Assembly: GCA_015491585.1 (NCBI GenBank)
Contig: WFVQ01000053.1
Span: 1-8,840 of the forward strand
Direction: 5' to 3'
From: Deltaproteobacteria bacterium
Lineage (GTDB): Bacteria; Desulfobacterota; Dissulfuribacteria; Dissulfuribacterales; S140-46
Length of the DNA stretch: 8,840 nucleotides
In this document: positions 1 to 6,375 of the stretch, piece by piece
Position numbering within the stretch: position 1 is the stretch's first letter
Layout of the letters: each line of letters begins with the position of its first letter
Notes under the pieces: model-generated
The model's input: the letters and a program-made list of their open reading frames with translations, nothing else
Told to the model about the DNA's origin: nothing
Databases searched by the model: none
Program-made: the position numbers and the translations under genes

Positions 1-1542
1 CCTTACCGCAGACAGGAAGACTTCTCTCACGGACTCAAGATCACAGGCAGAGGCGGCAAGCAGCTCTGGCACAGCCCTTATGATTACCTGGCCAGGGCCG
101 AACTCCTCCACCTCGAAGCCGAGAGGCTCCAACAGCTCTGCTGGAAAGGTGCCTCCCTTCAAGTGGAACTCCTCGAGATCGATTGTAATCGGCACGGATA
201 GGAGCTGTTTTGCGATGCTTCCTCCCTTGGAGAGTTCGTCTTGTAGGCGTTTGAACAGGACGGCCTCGTGGCAGGCGTGCTGGTCCACCACGAGGAGCCC
301 TTCCTCGCCCTCCAACAGGATGTAGGTGGAATGGAGTTGGCCGATCACCCTGCTCCGTGCCAATGGGTGCGAAGGAGTAAGCTCTTCCTCTTCCCTGCCA
401 GGCAGGGCGGCGGACAGAAAGGTTCCCCCGGGATCGCCACCTGTGGCGGCAGGAGGTGACGGTTCTTCTTTCAATTCCATCCAAGGCGCAGGATATTCGC
501 CGGCTGTTGGGCGGGCCTCTTCCGTATATGTGGAATGTGCAAAGGGTTGCACCGTCTTCCTGTCTCCCTCCAGGCCGCGCCTCACGGCATGGTAAACCAG
601 CCGGAACACCGTGTTCGGGTCCTGGAACTTCACCTCCTGCTTGGCAGGATGGACGTTCACGTCCACTATGTCCGGGGCCGTGGTGATGAACAGCGCCCCG
701 GCCGGGTAGGTGGACCTCTGGAGCAGGCCGGAGCACCCTTCGGTGACCGCCTTCCAGACAGCGCCGCTCTTTATGGGACGGTTGTTGAGAAATATGTGGA
801 AATGGCGCGGGGAGGGGCGGGCCGACTCCCTCGGTGTGATGTATCCTTCGATTGAGATTCCAGGTGCAGCCGCAGTGACAGTTATCAGCTCTGTAGTCTC
901 TTTGCCCAGGAGCGGCCTCAGCCTGTCCGGCCCGTTCCTGGGAAGGGCCTTGAAGACCTGCTTCCCTTGGGCGATTAGTTCCATCTTAACGTGTGAGTGG
1001 GCTGCTGCCAGGAGACGTGCGGTCAGATTTATGCGCGTCTGCTCGGAACCGGCACTCTTTAGGAATTTCCGCCTGGCAGGAATGGCCTCGAACAGATCCT
1101 GCACGGTTACAGAGGTCCCGGCCCTGGCAGCTGCTGGTTCAGGAGGCGACTCCTTTCCGAACCTTACTTCGATCCGCCACCCTCCCGTTTCTTCTCTCCT
1201 CCTTGAGACGATGGAGAGCCTGCTCACGGCGCCGATACTGGCCAGGGCCTCTCCCCGGAACCCCAGAGTGGAGATGGAGAAGAGATCTTCGGCGCGCTGG
1301 ATCTTGCTGGTGGCATGGGGCTTGACCGCAAGGACCAGGTCTTCCTTGGACATGCCCAGGCCGTCGTCGGTGACCCTGATCAAGTCCTTCCCGCCGCCTT
1401 CGGTTTCTATCACTATGGACGAGGCGCCGGCATCGACGGCATTTTCAACCAGCTCCTTCACCACGGCGGCAGGGTGCTCTATCACCTCTCCTGCTGCGAT
1501 CTGGCTTGCTATGTGGGGCGGCAGCACCTTTATCCTGCTCAT
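1..1542 (-). CDS. mutL: DNA mismatch repair protein MutL (3' end beyond window)
   Basis: MutL is the ATP-driven coupling factor of DNA mismatch repair, linking MutS recognition to strand nicking. The frame is open from an ATG at 1542 to the window start (514 codons, no stop), so the C-terminus is missing. All GHKL ATPase motifs are visible: ELVENAVDAGA (about residues 30-40, catalytic Glu30 and Mg-binding Asn34), DDGLGM (59-64), HATSKI (76-81), LGFRGEAL (93-100) and PARRKF (155-160). The transducer-domain motif DVNVHPAKQEVKF follows at about 294-306, then a polar, proline-rich linker (about 315-394). The C-terminal dimerisation/endonuclease domain starts near 395 and carries DQHACHE (420-426). 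An AAGGGGG ribosome site lies 6 bases before the ATG. Oddities: the endonuclease motif ends in Lys431 where Glu is usual, and DLFEAIPAR replaces the common DLFYNTPAR. The gene starts one base after the exporter gene ends, so the two are probably cotranscribed. The family call is near certain. Confidence 0.97.
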   Translation of the reverse strand, partial: MSRIKVLPPHIASQIAAGEVIEHPAAVVKELVENAVDAGASSIVIETEGGGKDLIRVTDDGLGMSKEDLVLAVKPHATSKIQRAEDLFSISTLGFRGEALASIGAVSRLSIVSRRREETGGWRIEVRFGKESPPEPAAARAGTSVTVQDLFEAIPARRKFLKSAGSEQTRINLTARLLAAAHSHVKMELIAQGKQVFKALPRNGPDRLRPLLGKETTELITVTAAAPGISIEGYITPRESARPSPRHFHIFLNNRPIKSGAVWKAVTEGCSGLLQRSTYPAGALFITTAPDIVDVNVHPAKQEVKFQDPNTVFRLVYHAVRRGLEGDRKTVQPFAHSTYTEEARPTAGEYPAPWMELKEEPSPPAATGGDPGGTFLSAALPGREEEELTPSHPLARSRVIGQLHSTYILLEGEEGLLVVDQHACHEAVLFKRLQDELSKGGSIAKQLLSVPITIDLEEFHLKGGTFPAELLEPLGFEVEEFGPGQVIIRAVPELLAASACDLESVREVFLSAVR

Positions 1543-1543
1543 C

Positions 1544-2281
1544 TCAATCCCCCTTGAGAGACGAGTATATCATCAGGGCGCCCATGAGGATTAGGAGAAA
1601 ATAGATACACCTTAGATAGGTGCCCTTCTCCATGCGACCGTAGAACAGGGAGCCCAGCGCCACGCCCAGCAGCGTGCCTGGGAGTGTGGTTGGCAGGAAG
1701 CCTACTACCTCTCCGGTGGTGAGGCCGGTTGCTATATGGGCCAGGGCTATGGCTATTCCGTTTATGAAGAAGAATCCAGACAGCGTGGCCTTTATGGAGT
1801 CTTTGGGCCAGCCTGTGAGGGTCGTGTAGATTATGACCGGAGGGCCGCCGGCGCTGAATGCCGCCCCTATAGCGCCTGTGCCGAAGCCGGCCACGTAGCC
1901 CCATGCCCGGGAAAGGCTGATGGGTTGCAGTCCTCCAGAAAGGCCGAACAGGGAGTATCCGGTCAGGATCGCGCCCAGACAGAGCTTTATTGCCGACTCG
2001 TCCGCCTCTTTCAGGAACAGGGCGCCGGCGATCACGCCTGGCAGGGAGCCGATGAAGAGGGGGCCTATCTTCTCCCACTCGAGGTGGGCCTTGAGCCTGT
2101 GGCAGAGGTAGCCGGTTATTAGCAGCCCGTTGAGTATCACCAGTGGAACCGCGGTCTTTGCGTCCAGAAACAAGAGTAACAGGGGCATGGAGACAAGGGC
2201 GGAACCGAATCCCGTCACTCCCTGGATCAGGGCGCCTAAGGAGATCACAGCAGCGGTTGAGAGCTGTATATCCAGGGGCAT
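1544..2281 (-). CDS. TauE/SafE (DUF81) family membrane exporter
   Basis: This is a 245-residue, strongly hydrophobic protein, the usual length for the TauE/SafE family of inner-membrane anion exporters, some of which move sulfite, sulfoacetate or related sulfur compounds. About seven or eight membrane segments can be drawn. The family's two-fold internal repeat is visible: the first half opens with GVTGFGSALVSMPLLLLF (residues 21-38) and the second with GFGTGAIGAAFSAGGPP (132-148). The ATG at 2281 is chosen because GGGAAGG lies 6 bases before it and the membrane fold begins directly after. An upstream extension of the same frame to 2590 runs antisense through the neighbouring gene and has no family character. 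The stop is one base before the mutL start, so mutL's ribosome site sits inside this gene's last codons. The substrate cannot be read from sequence. A sulfur compound would fit the thiol genes nearby, but that is inference. Confidence 0.88.
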   Translation of the reverse strand: MPLDIQLSTAAVISLGALIQGVTGFGSALVSMPLLLLFLDAKTAVPLVILNGLLITGYLCHRLKAHLEWEKIGPLFIGSLPGVIAGALFLKEADESAIKLCLGAILTGYSLFGLSGGLQPISLSRAWGYVAGFGTGAIGAAFSAGGPPVIIYTTLTGWPKDSIKATLSGFFFINGIAIALAHIATGLTTGEVVGFLPTTLPGTLLGVALGSLFYGRMEKGTYLRCIYFLLILMGALMIYSSLKGD

Positions 2282-2330
2282 TTGCAACCTTCCCGACACC
2301 GATTTGTATGGCCCTGCCTGGCGGGCCCCT

Positions 2331-2344
2331 TCGCCTTGAGGCGA
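2331..2344. promoter_or_regulatory. Perfect palindrome in divergent control region, possible operator
   Basis: TCGCCTTGAGGCGA is a perfect inverted repeat with 6-base arms and a 2-base centre. It falls at the predicted transcription start of the minus-strand promoter and over the weak -35 region of the plus-strand promoter, where a bound protein could affect both. In the minus-strand transcript it could instead form a small hairpin. A second, weaker inverted repeat (GGCCC at 2310-2314, GGGCC at 2323-2327) lies next to it in the exporter leader. Chance is possible in GC-rich DNA. Confidence 0.3.
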
Positions 2345-2362
2345 GGAACGACATGGTATAAG
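2336..2362 (+). promoter_or_regulatory. Candidate extended -10 promoter for the M20 amidohydrolase
   Basis: TATAAG (2357-2362) is preceded by TG at the extended -10 position (2354-2355). A partial -35, TTGAGG (2336-2341), lies 15 bases upstream, shorter than the usual 17, so the extended -10 would have to carry most of the recognition. Transcription would begin near 2369, about 30 bases before the ATG at 2400. Confidence 0.4.
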
Positions 2363-2381
2363 CTCGGAACAGCTTTGTAAA
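2353..2381 (-). promoter_or_regulatory. Candidate sigma70-type promoter for the exporter-mutL unit
   Basis: Read on the minus strand, TTTACA (2381-2376) and TACCAT (2358-2353) are separated by 17 bases. These match the consensus at 5 of 6 and 4 of 6 positions. Transcription would start near 2346, leaving a leader of about 65 bases before the ATG at 2281. The -10 box overlaps that of the oppositely directed candidate promoter. This is sequence evidence only. Confidence 0.45.
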
Positions 2382-2399
2382 CGGCGGCCGGAGAGGACG

Positions 2400-3551
2400 A
2401 TGAATATAGACAGCCAGTGGCTTGAGACCATACGGAGAGAACTCCACCGCATTCCAGAACCTTCCTTCCGCGAGGAGAAGACCTCCCGTTTCGTCGCCGA
2501 AAGGTTGGACGAGATGGGGATACCGTGGACCAGGGCCGCTGGGACGGGCATCGTGGCCCGTTGTGGCCAGGGGCCGCCATGCGTGGCCATCAGGGCCGAT
2601 ATGGATGCGCTTCCCCTGGAGGAGAAGACCGGTATGCCCTTCTCCTCTTCTCATCCTGGAATGATGCACGCCTGCGGTCACGATGGCCACATGGCAATGG
2701 TGTTGGGGGCTGCCAGGATGTTGTCTGCCGCGGAGCCAGAGGGTGAGGTCCGGTTTCTGTTCCAGCCGGCAGAGGAGAGCGGCGGTGGTGCCAAGGCCAT
2801 GATCGAGGAGGGGTGTCTCGACGGTGTGGATGTCATCTTCGGCGGGCACATCGACCGTAATTTCCACGTTGGAGAGATAGCCGTCAACACCGGGCTCATA
2901 ACCGCCTATGCCGACGGGTTCGAGGTGGACATCTGGGGCAAGGGCGGGCATGCGGCCAGGCCCCACGAGGGGGTGGACGCCATAGTGGTGGCCAGCCTGC
3001 TGGTCATAAGCATCCAGACCCTGATAACCAGAGAGGTGGATCCGGCCTATCCCTCCATAGTCTCGGTGGGGACCATAAACGGAGGAGACGCCCCCAATGT
3101 CATAGCCGATCACGTTAGGCTTGAGGGGACTATCAGGACCACACATCCGGAGGTGAGGTCCAGGATACTACGGGGCCTGGGAAGGATGGTCTCGTCTATG
3201 GAGGAGTTATACGGTGCCAGGACCTCGTATGCCATAACAGGCAGATATCCTCCGGTGGTCAACGACAAGTGGGCAGCCGGCCTCGCCAGGGAGGCGGCCG
3301 CCAAGGTGGTGGGAGAGGAGAGGGTGACGGCCCAGCGCCATCCCTCCCTGGGAGGAGAGGACTTCTCCTTTTATCTACACAAGATTCCCGGGTGTTTCGT
3401 GCGTTTCGGCGGCTTCAAGGAGGGATGCGGAGAGGCCCCTGCACACAGCTCCAGGTTCGATTTCGACGAGCGGGTTCTTCCTCTTGGGGCCCGTTTTTTT
3501 GCGGAAGCAGCGCTACTGTCCATCGCCCGCCTCGGTGGGGGCAGTGGTTAG
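2400..3551 (+). CDS. M20 family metalloamidohydrolase (IAA-amino-acid hydrolase/hippurate hydrolase-like)
   Basis: This 383-residue protein matches the dinuclear-metal M20D amidohydrolases, cytoplasmic enzymes that hydrolyse N-acyl amino acids and similar amides to a free amino acid and an acid. Visible motifs in order are HRIPEPSF (16-23), AIRADMDALPLEE (63-75), HACGHDGH (90-97, with likely metal ligands Cys92 and His94), QPAEES (122-127, with Glu125 and Glu126), GGH (148-150), the dimerisation-domain motif GKGGHAARPHEGVDA (180-194), NVIADHVRLEGTIR (233-246), GGEDF (318-322) and a C-terminal His349. The length is normal and all key residues are present. The ATG at 2400 is preceded by GGAGAGG (2390-2396), supporting this start. 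It is transcribed away from the exporter gene. The 97-base gap to the next gene holds another candidate promoter, so it may be a separate unit. The family is certain but the substrate is not. Peptide or N-acyl amino acid scavenging would fit an amino-acid fermenter. Confidence 0.93.
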   Translation: MNIDSQWLETIRRELHRIPEPSFREEKTSRFVAERLDEMGIPWTRAAGTGIVARCGQGPPCVAIRADMDALPLEEKTGMPFSSSHPGMMHACGHDGHMAMVLGAARMLSAAEPEGEVRFLFQPAEESGGGAKAMIEEGCLDGVDVIFGGHIDRNFHVGEIAVNTGLITAYADGFEVDIWGKGGHAARPHEGVDAIVVASLLVISIQTLITREVDPAYPSIVSVGTINGGDAPNVIADHVRLEGTIRTTHPEVRSRILRGLGRMVSSMEELYGARTSYAITGRYPPVVNDKWAAGLAREAAAKVVGEERVTAQRHPSLGGEDFSFYLHKIPGCFVRFGGFKEGCGEAPAHSSRFDFDERVLPLGARFFAEAALLSIARLGGGSG

Positions 3552-3564
3552 GTCCTCTTTTTGT

Positions 3565-3593
3565 TTCAGTTCCTGGTAATCATAATCTATAAT
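3565..3593 (+). promoter_or_regulatory. Candidate promoter with perfect -10 box for the ligase-GGT pair
   Basis: TATAAT (3588-3593) matches the consensus exactly, inside an AT-rich patch that stands out in this GC-rich window. The hexamer 17 bases upstream, TTCAGT (3565-3570), is a poor -35. Transcription would begin near 3600, giving a leader of about 50 bases before the TTG start at 3649. Confidence 0.45.
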
Positions 3594-3606
3594 TTAAACT
3601 CGATAT

Positions 3607-3641
3607 CCCTGGCAGGGGCTGGAGGTCCTGCCGCTTCCAGG
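3607..3641 (+). promoter_or_regulatory. Structured leader with competing hairpins next to the ribosome site
   Basis: GGCAGG (3611-3616) can pair with CCTGCC (3627-3632) around a 10-base loop. Alternatively CCTGG (3608-3612) can pair with CCAGG (3637-3641), whose last three bases are the first three of the AGGAGG ribosome site (3639-3644). The two stems share bases and exclude each other. Whether this regulates the ligase gene is unknown. Confidence 0.3.
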
Positions 3642-3648
3642 AGGAGCG

Positions 3649-4752
3649 TTGGAGTTCAGACCTAGCGAACCTTTCACCATAGGAGTGGAGCTGGAGTTTC
3701 AGCTCCTGGACGAGGAAGAGCTCGCCCTGGCCCATGCATCGCCGGTGTTGCTCGATGCGCTGTCTCCTCTCCTGGGATACCGTGTGAAGAGGGAGTTCAT
3801 CCAGTCCATGCTCGAGATCACCACAGGGGTCTGCTCGTCCATGCGGCAGGTCGAGCAAGAGCTGCGGGAGGCCATCGGGCAATTGGAGGAGACGGCGTCC
3901 CAGCATGGCGTGGCCATATACGGCGCCAGCCTGCATCCCTTCTCCAGCTACAGGGAGCAGAGGTTGTTCGACGACAGGCGTTACAGGGTCATCATGGAGG
4001 AGTTGCAGTTGCTGGGGCGGCGCCTCATCACCCAGGGCCTCCACGTACACATCGGGCTTTCCAGCGGAGACATGGCCATAAAGGTCTTCGATGCCATAAG
4101 GCGCTATCTTCCCATATTTCTCGCCCTCACCGCCTCGTCTCCCTTTTTCGAGGGGGAGGATACAGGGCTCGACTCTTACCGGACCAAGCTCTTTTCGGCG
4201 CTTCCCAGGTCAGGCATGCCAGGGACCCTGGTGCGGTGGGAGGGGTTCGTGCAGTTGGTGGAGACGTTGAAGGAGGCCGGCATAATAGACGATGTAAGGG
4301 AGCTGTGGTGGGACGTGCGGCCCCATCCCTATTTTGGTACCATCGAGGTCAGGATATGTGATCTGCCCTCGCGGTTCGACGAGATACTCGGGATGGTGGC
4401 GCTGATCCAGGCCGTTGTCGCCTTTGTGGCGGAGTCGCCCATGACCGAGCCGCCCCTCTGGTATCTCATCAAGGGAAACAAGTGGCAGGCGACGAGGTAT
4501 GGGCTGGCCGGCCGTTTCGTGGACCCAGTGGACCGCTCCACCATCTCCATGAAAGGGGCCGTCTCCAGGCTGGTGAGGGCTGCGGCGCCGCAGGCCAGGC
4601 GGCTGGGGGGGCTCTCCTATATCATGGCCCTGGAGCGGATTCTCAAAGAGGGAAACAGCGCTGCCAGGCAGAGGGCCATATATGCCGATGAGGGGGACTT
4701 CAAGGCGGTGATTCGGGGGATGCAGTCGCTGTTCTGGAGGAGTGATGCATGA
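3649..4752 (+). CDS. GCS2/YbdK-family glutamate-cysteine-like (carboxylate-amine) ligase
   Basis: This is a 367-residue member of the GCS2 family, ATP-dependent ligases that join the gamma-carboxyl of glutamate (or another carboxylate) to an amine. The family includes weak glutamate-cysteine ligases such as E. coli YbdK and the EgtA type. Visible features are GVELEFQLLD (12-21, the N-terminal Mg/ATP glutamates), EITTG (56-60), YGASLHPF (91-98), GLHVHIGL (130-137) and WWDVRPHPYFGTIEVRICD (220-238). Length and motif order are normal for the family. The start is a TTG at 3649, chosen because AGGAGG (3639-3644) lies just upstream and the conserved core begins within 12 residues; no better ATG is available. 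Its TGA (4750-4752) overlaps the ATG of the next gene in an ATGA junction, so the two are very likely translated together. Pairing with a GGT-family gene supports a gamma-glutamyl product. Cysteine as the acceptor is plausible but not shown. Confidence 0.88.
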   Translation: MEFRPSEPFTIGVELEFQLLDEEELALAHASPVLLDALSPLLGYRVKREFIQSMLEITTGVCSSMRQVEQELREAIGQLEETASQHGVAIYGASLHPFSSYREQRLFDDRRYRVIMEELQLLGRRLITQGLHVHIGLSSGDMAIKVFDAIRRYLPIFLALTASSPFFEGEDTGLDSYRTKLFSALPRSGMPGTLVRWEGFVQLVETLKEAGIIDDVRELWWDVRPHPYFGTIEVRICDLPSRFDEILGMVALIQAVVAFVAESPMTEPPLWYLIKGNKWQATRYGLAGRFVDPVDRSTISMKGAVSRLVRAAAPQARRLGGLSYIMALERILKEGNSAARQRAIYADEGDFKAVIRGMQSLFWRSDA

Positions 4753-6248
4753 ACGTCGTCTCTTCGGGCCATGAAGCGGTTACGCGCGCGGCCCTGCATA
4801 TATTGGAGCGCGGTGGCAACGCCTTCGATGCCGTTGCGGCCGCCGGCTTCGTCTCCGCTGTGGCAGAACCGGCCCTGACCAGCCTTGGCGGCGGCGGCTT
4901 CCTCGTGGCGAGGATGGCCGGAGGCGGGACCTTTGCGCTGGATTTCTTCGTGGACGCGCCAGGCCGGGGCAGAGGCCCTGGGGCCCTGGAACCCCATTTC
5001 TATCCTGTCACCGTCAAGTTTCCCGGTGCTGACCAGGTATTCAACATAGGCATGGGATCGGTGGCGGTACCAGGCTGCCTTAAGGGCTATCTCCACATTC
5101 ACTCCAGATATGGCAGGCTTCCCTTGGAAGAGATATTGCGTCCTGCAGTGCGTGCGGCCTCGGAGGGGGTAGTGCTCAACCGACATCAGGCTTACTTCCT
5201 CCGGCTCCTCGAGCCTATAATGACCGCGACCCCTGAGGGGCGGGCCCTGTTCGCGTCCAATGGACGCTATCTCGGTGAAGGGGACCTCTTCAGGAATCCG
5301 GACCTTGCTTCCTTCCTGGAGAGCCTTCCTGAAGGAGGTGCCGAATCGTTCTATTCCGGAGAGCTGGCCCAGACCGTGGCCGCCGACATGGACGGAAACG
5401 ACGGACTTCTTACAGCCCAGGATCTGGCCTCGTACCAGGTGGTGGAGCGTGAGCCGGTGCGCATCACGTACCGCGGGTTGGAGATCGTCACAAATCCCTA
5501 TCCATCCCTTGGAGGGGGATTCATAGCAGCTCAGTTGAAGGTGTTGGAGAAGTATATGCTGGAACGCGATGGATGGGGAGGCGAGGCACACATGCTTCCC
5601 CTGGCGGCTGTGCAGGAGGCGCTCGAGGGCGTTCGCTCCTCCAACTGCGGAGGCGAGTGGAGGCCGCTGGCCTCTGCGATGGGTGAACTGGTTGGAAAGA
5701 GGCTGAGGGGATTCTTCAAGGGCACCACCCACGTGAGCATTGCGGATAGCGAGGGCAATTTAGCCAGCATGACCACCAGCAATGGAGAGGGATCGGGTTA
5801 CATAGTCCCTGGTACCGGGATCATGCTCAACAATATGATGGGAGAGGACGATCTCCATCCAGACGGTTTCCACGCCGCCGTGCCTGGAACCAGGGTGGTC
5901 TCGATGATGGCGCCGTCGCTGGTGCTTTCAGGGGGCGAACCCCTTTTCGTCCTCGGCAGTGGCGGAAGCAAGAGAATAAAGACGGCGATGGTCCAGGTGA
6001 TGGTCAACCTGGTGGATTTCGGCATGGGGCCTGGAGATGCTGTCCGCTCGCCCAGGATCCATTTCGATGGAGAGATCTTGCAGATGGAGCCGGGGATACC
6101 GGAGCAGGGGCTGGCAGGGCTGTCGGCCCGCTATCGGACCAACATATGGTCAGCGCCGGACGTCTATTTCGGTGGAGTGAACCTTGTCCACTGCGGGCTG
6201 GGCGGCTCCGCGGATCTCAGGAGGGGAGGGCTGGCCCTTGCTTCTTGA
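4749..6248 (+). CDS. ggt: Gamma-glutamyltransferase family protein, no signal peptide
   Basis: This 499-residue N-terminal-nucleophile enzyme belongs to the gamma-glutamyltransferase family, which cleaves gamma-glutamyl amides or transfers the gamma-glutamyl group to another amine or water. The fold's hallmarks are seen: GGNAFDAVAAAGF (22-34), LGGGGFLVA (46-54) and the self-cleavage/nucleophile site GTTHVSIAD (325-333). By analogy with E. coli GGT, Thr326 would become the N-terminus of the small subunit. The small subunit continues with TTSNGEGSGYIVPGTG (342-357), LNNMM (360-364), SMMAPS (385-390) and GSGGSKRI (403-410). The protein is shorter than E. coli GGT (about 580). It starts directly at the MNVVSSGHEA segment without a signal peptide, so it should be cytoplasmic. 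The Ser-Ser pair that binds substrate in E. coli GGT reads Ser385-Met386, so specificity may differ from glutathione. Its ATG overlaps the ligase stop by four bases. Maturation and activity are inferred from family only. Confidence 0.9.
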   Translation: MNVVSSGHEAVTRAALHILERGGNAFDAVAAAGFVSAVAEPALTSLGGGGFLVARMAGGGTFALDFFVDAPGRGRGPGALEPHFYPVTVKFPGADQVFNIGMGSVAVPGCLKGYLHIHSRYGRLPLEEILRPAVRAASEGVVLNRHQAYFLRLLEPIMTATPEGRALFASNGRYLGEGDLFRNPDLASFLESLPEGGAESFYSGELAQTVAADMDGNDGLLTAQDLASYQVVEREPVRITYRGLEIVTNPYPSLGGGFIAAQLKVLEKYMLERDGWGGEAHMLPLAAVQEALEGVRSSNCGGEWRPLASAMGELVGKRLRGFFKGTTHVSIADSEGNLASMTTSNGEGSGYIVPGTGIMLNNMMGEDDLHPDGFHAAVPGTRVVSMMAPSLVLSGGEPLFVLGSGGSKRIKTAMVQVMVNLVDFGMGPGDAVRSPRIHFDGEILQMEPGIPEQGLAGLSARYRTNIWSAPDVYFGGVNLVHCGLGGSADLRRGGLALAS

Positions 6249-6273
6249 CACCGGGTGGGTACTATCCTACATA
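6245..6273 (+). promoter_or_regulatory. Candidate promoter for trxA-trxB-bamD
   Basis: A perfect TTGACA (6245-6250) overlaps the stop codon of the upstream gene. TACATA (6268-6273) lies 17 bases downstream and matches the -10 consensus at only three positions, though it sits in a locally AT-rich stretch. Transcription would begin near 6280, giving a leader of about 95 bases. Confidence 0.4.
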
Positions 6274-6301
6274 TTAACGAAATCGGGAAGGGTTTAACGG
6301 T

Positions 6302-6351
6302 TCCGGCCGCCACGTGCAGTGGTGAATCGGCAGGAGGTGGACGCGGCCGGA
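6302..6351 (+). repeat. 9-base inverted repeat in the trxA leader enclosing an orphan Shine-Dalgarno sequence
   Basis: TCCGGCCGC (6302-6310) and GCGGCCGGA (6343-6351) are exact inverted copies enclosing 32 bases. The enclosed stretch holds AGGAGGTGG (6332-6340), a very strong ribosome-binding sequence with no ATG, GTG or TTG at a useful distance downstream. CCAC/GTGG (6310-6313, 6319-6322) could form a small hairpin at the left arm. The structure ends 24 bases before the trxA start. It could be a leader RNA element, or GC-rich chance. It has no run of T after it, so it is not a typical terminator. Confidence 0.35.
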
Positions 6352-6375
6352 TTATCGAAGAAAAAGGAGAAAGCA

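Noticed and set aside
710..1594. 294-codon open frame on the plus strand
   Set aside because: It is antisense to the MutL ATPase domain, whose motifs are all intact on the minus strand. The plus-strand protein shows no family features.
2282..2590. N-terminal extension of the exporter to 2590
   Set aside because: The extra 103 residues are antisense to the amidohydrolase start, are not hydrophobic, and would span the divergent control region. The ATG at 2281 has a good ribosome site.
1539..3146. 535-codon open frame on the minus strand
   Set aside because: It runs antisense to the M20 amidohydrolase and in another frame across the exporter gene. The protein is low-order, rich in Gly, His, Pro and Arg, with no domain. 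Long shadow frames are expected at this GC content.
3552..3575. T-rich stretch after the amidohydrolase as an intrinsic terminator
   Set aside because: CTCTTTTTG is present, but no GC-rich stem precedes it.
4617..5732. 371-codon open frame on the minus strand
   Set aside because: It lies antisense to the ligase end and the GGT gene, which carry clear motifs. It has no ribosome site or recognisable domain.
6319..6375. Upstream GTG start for thioredoxin
   Set aside because: It would add 19 polar residues foreign to thioredoxins. The ATG at 6376 has AAGGAGA at the right distance.
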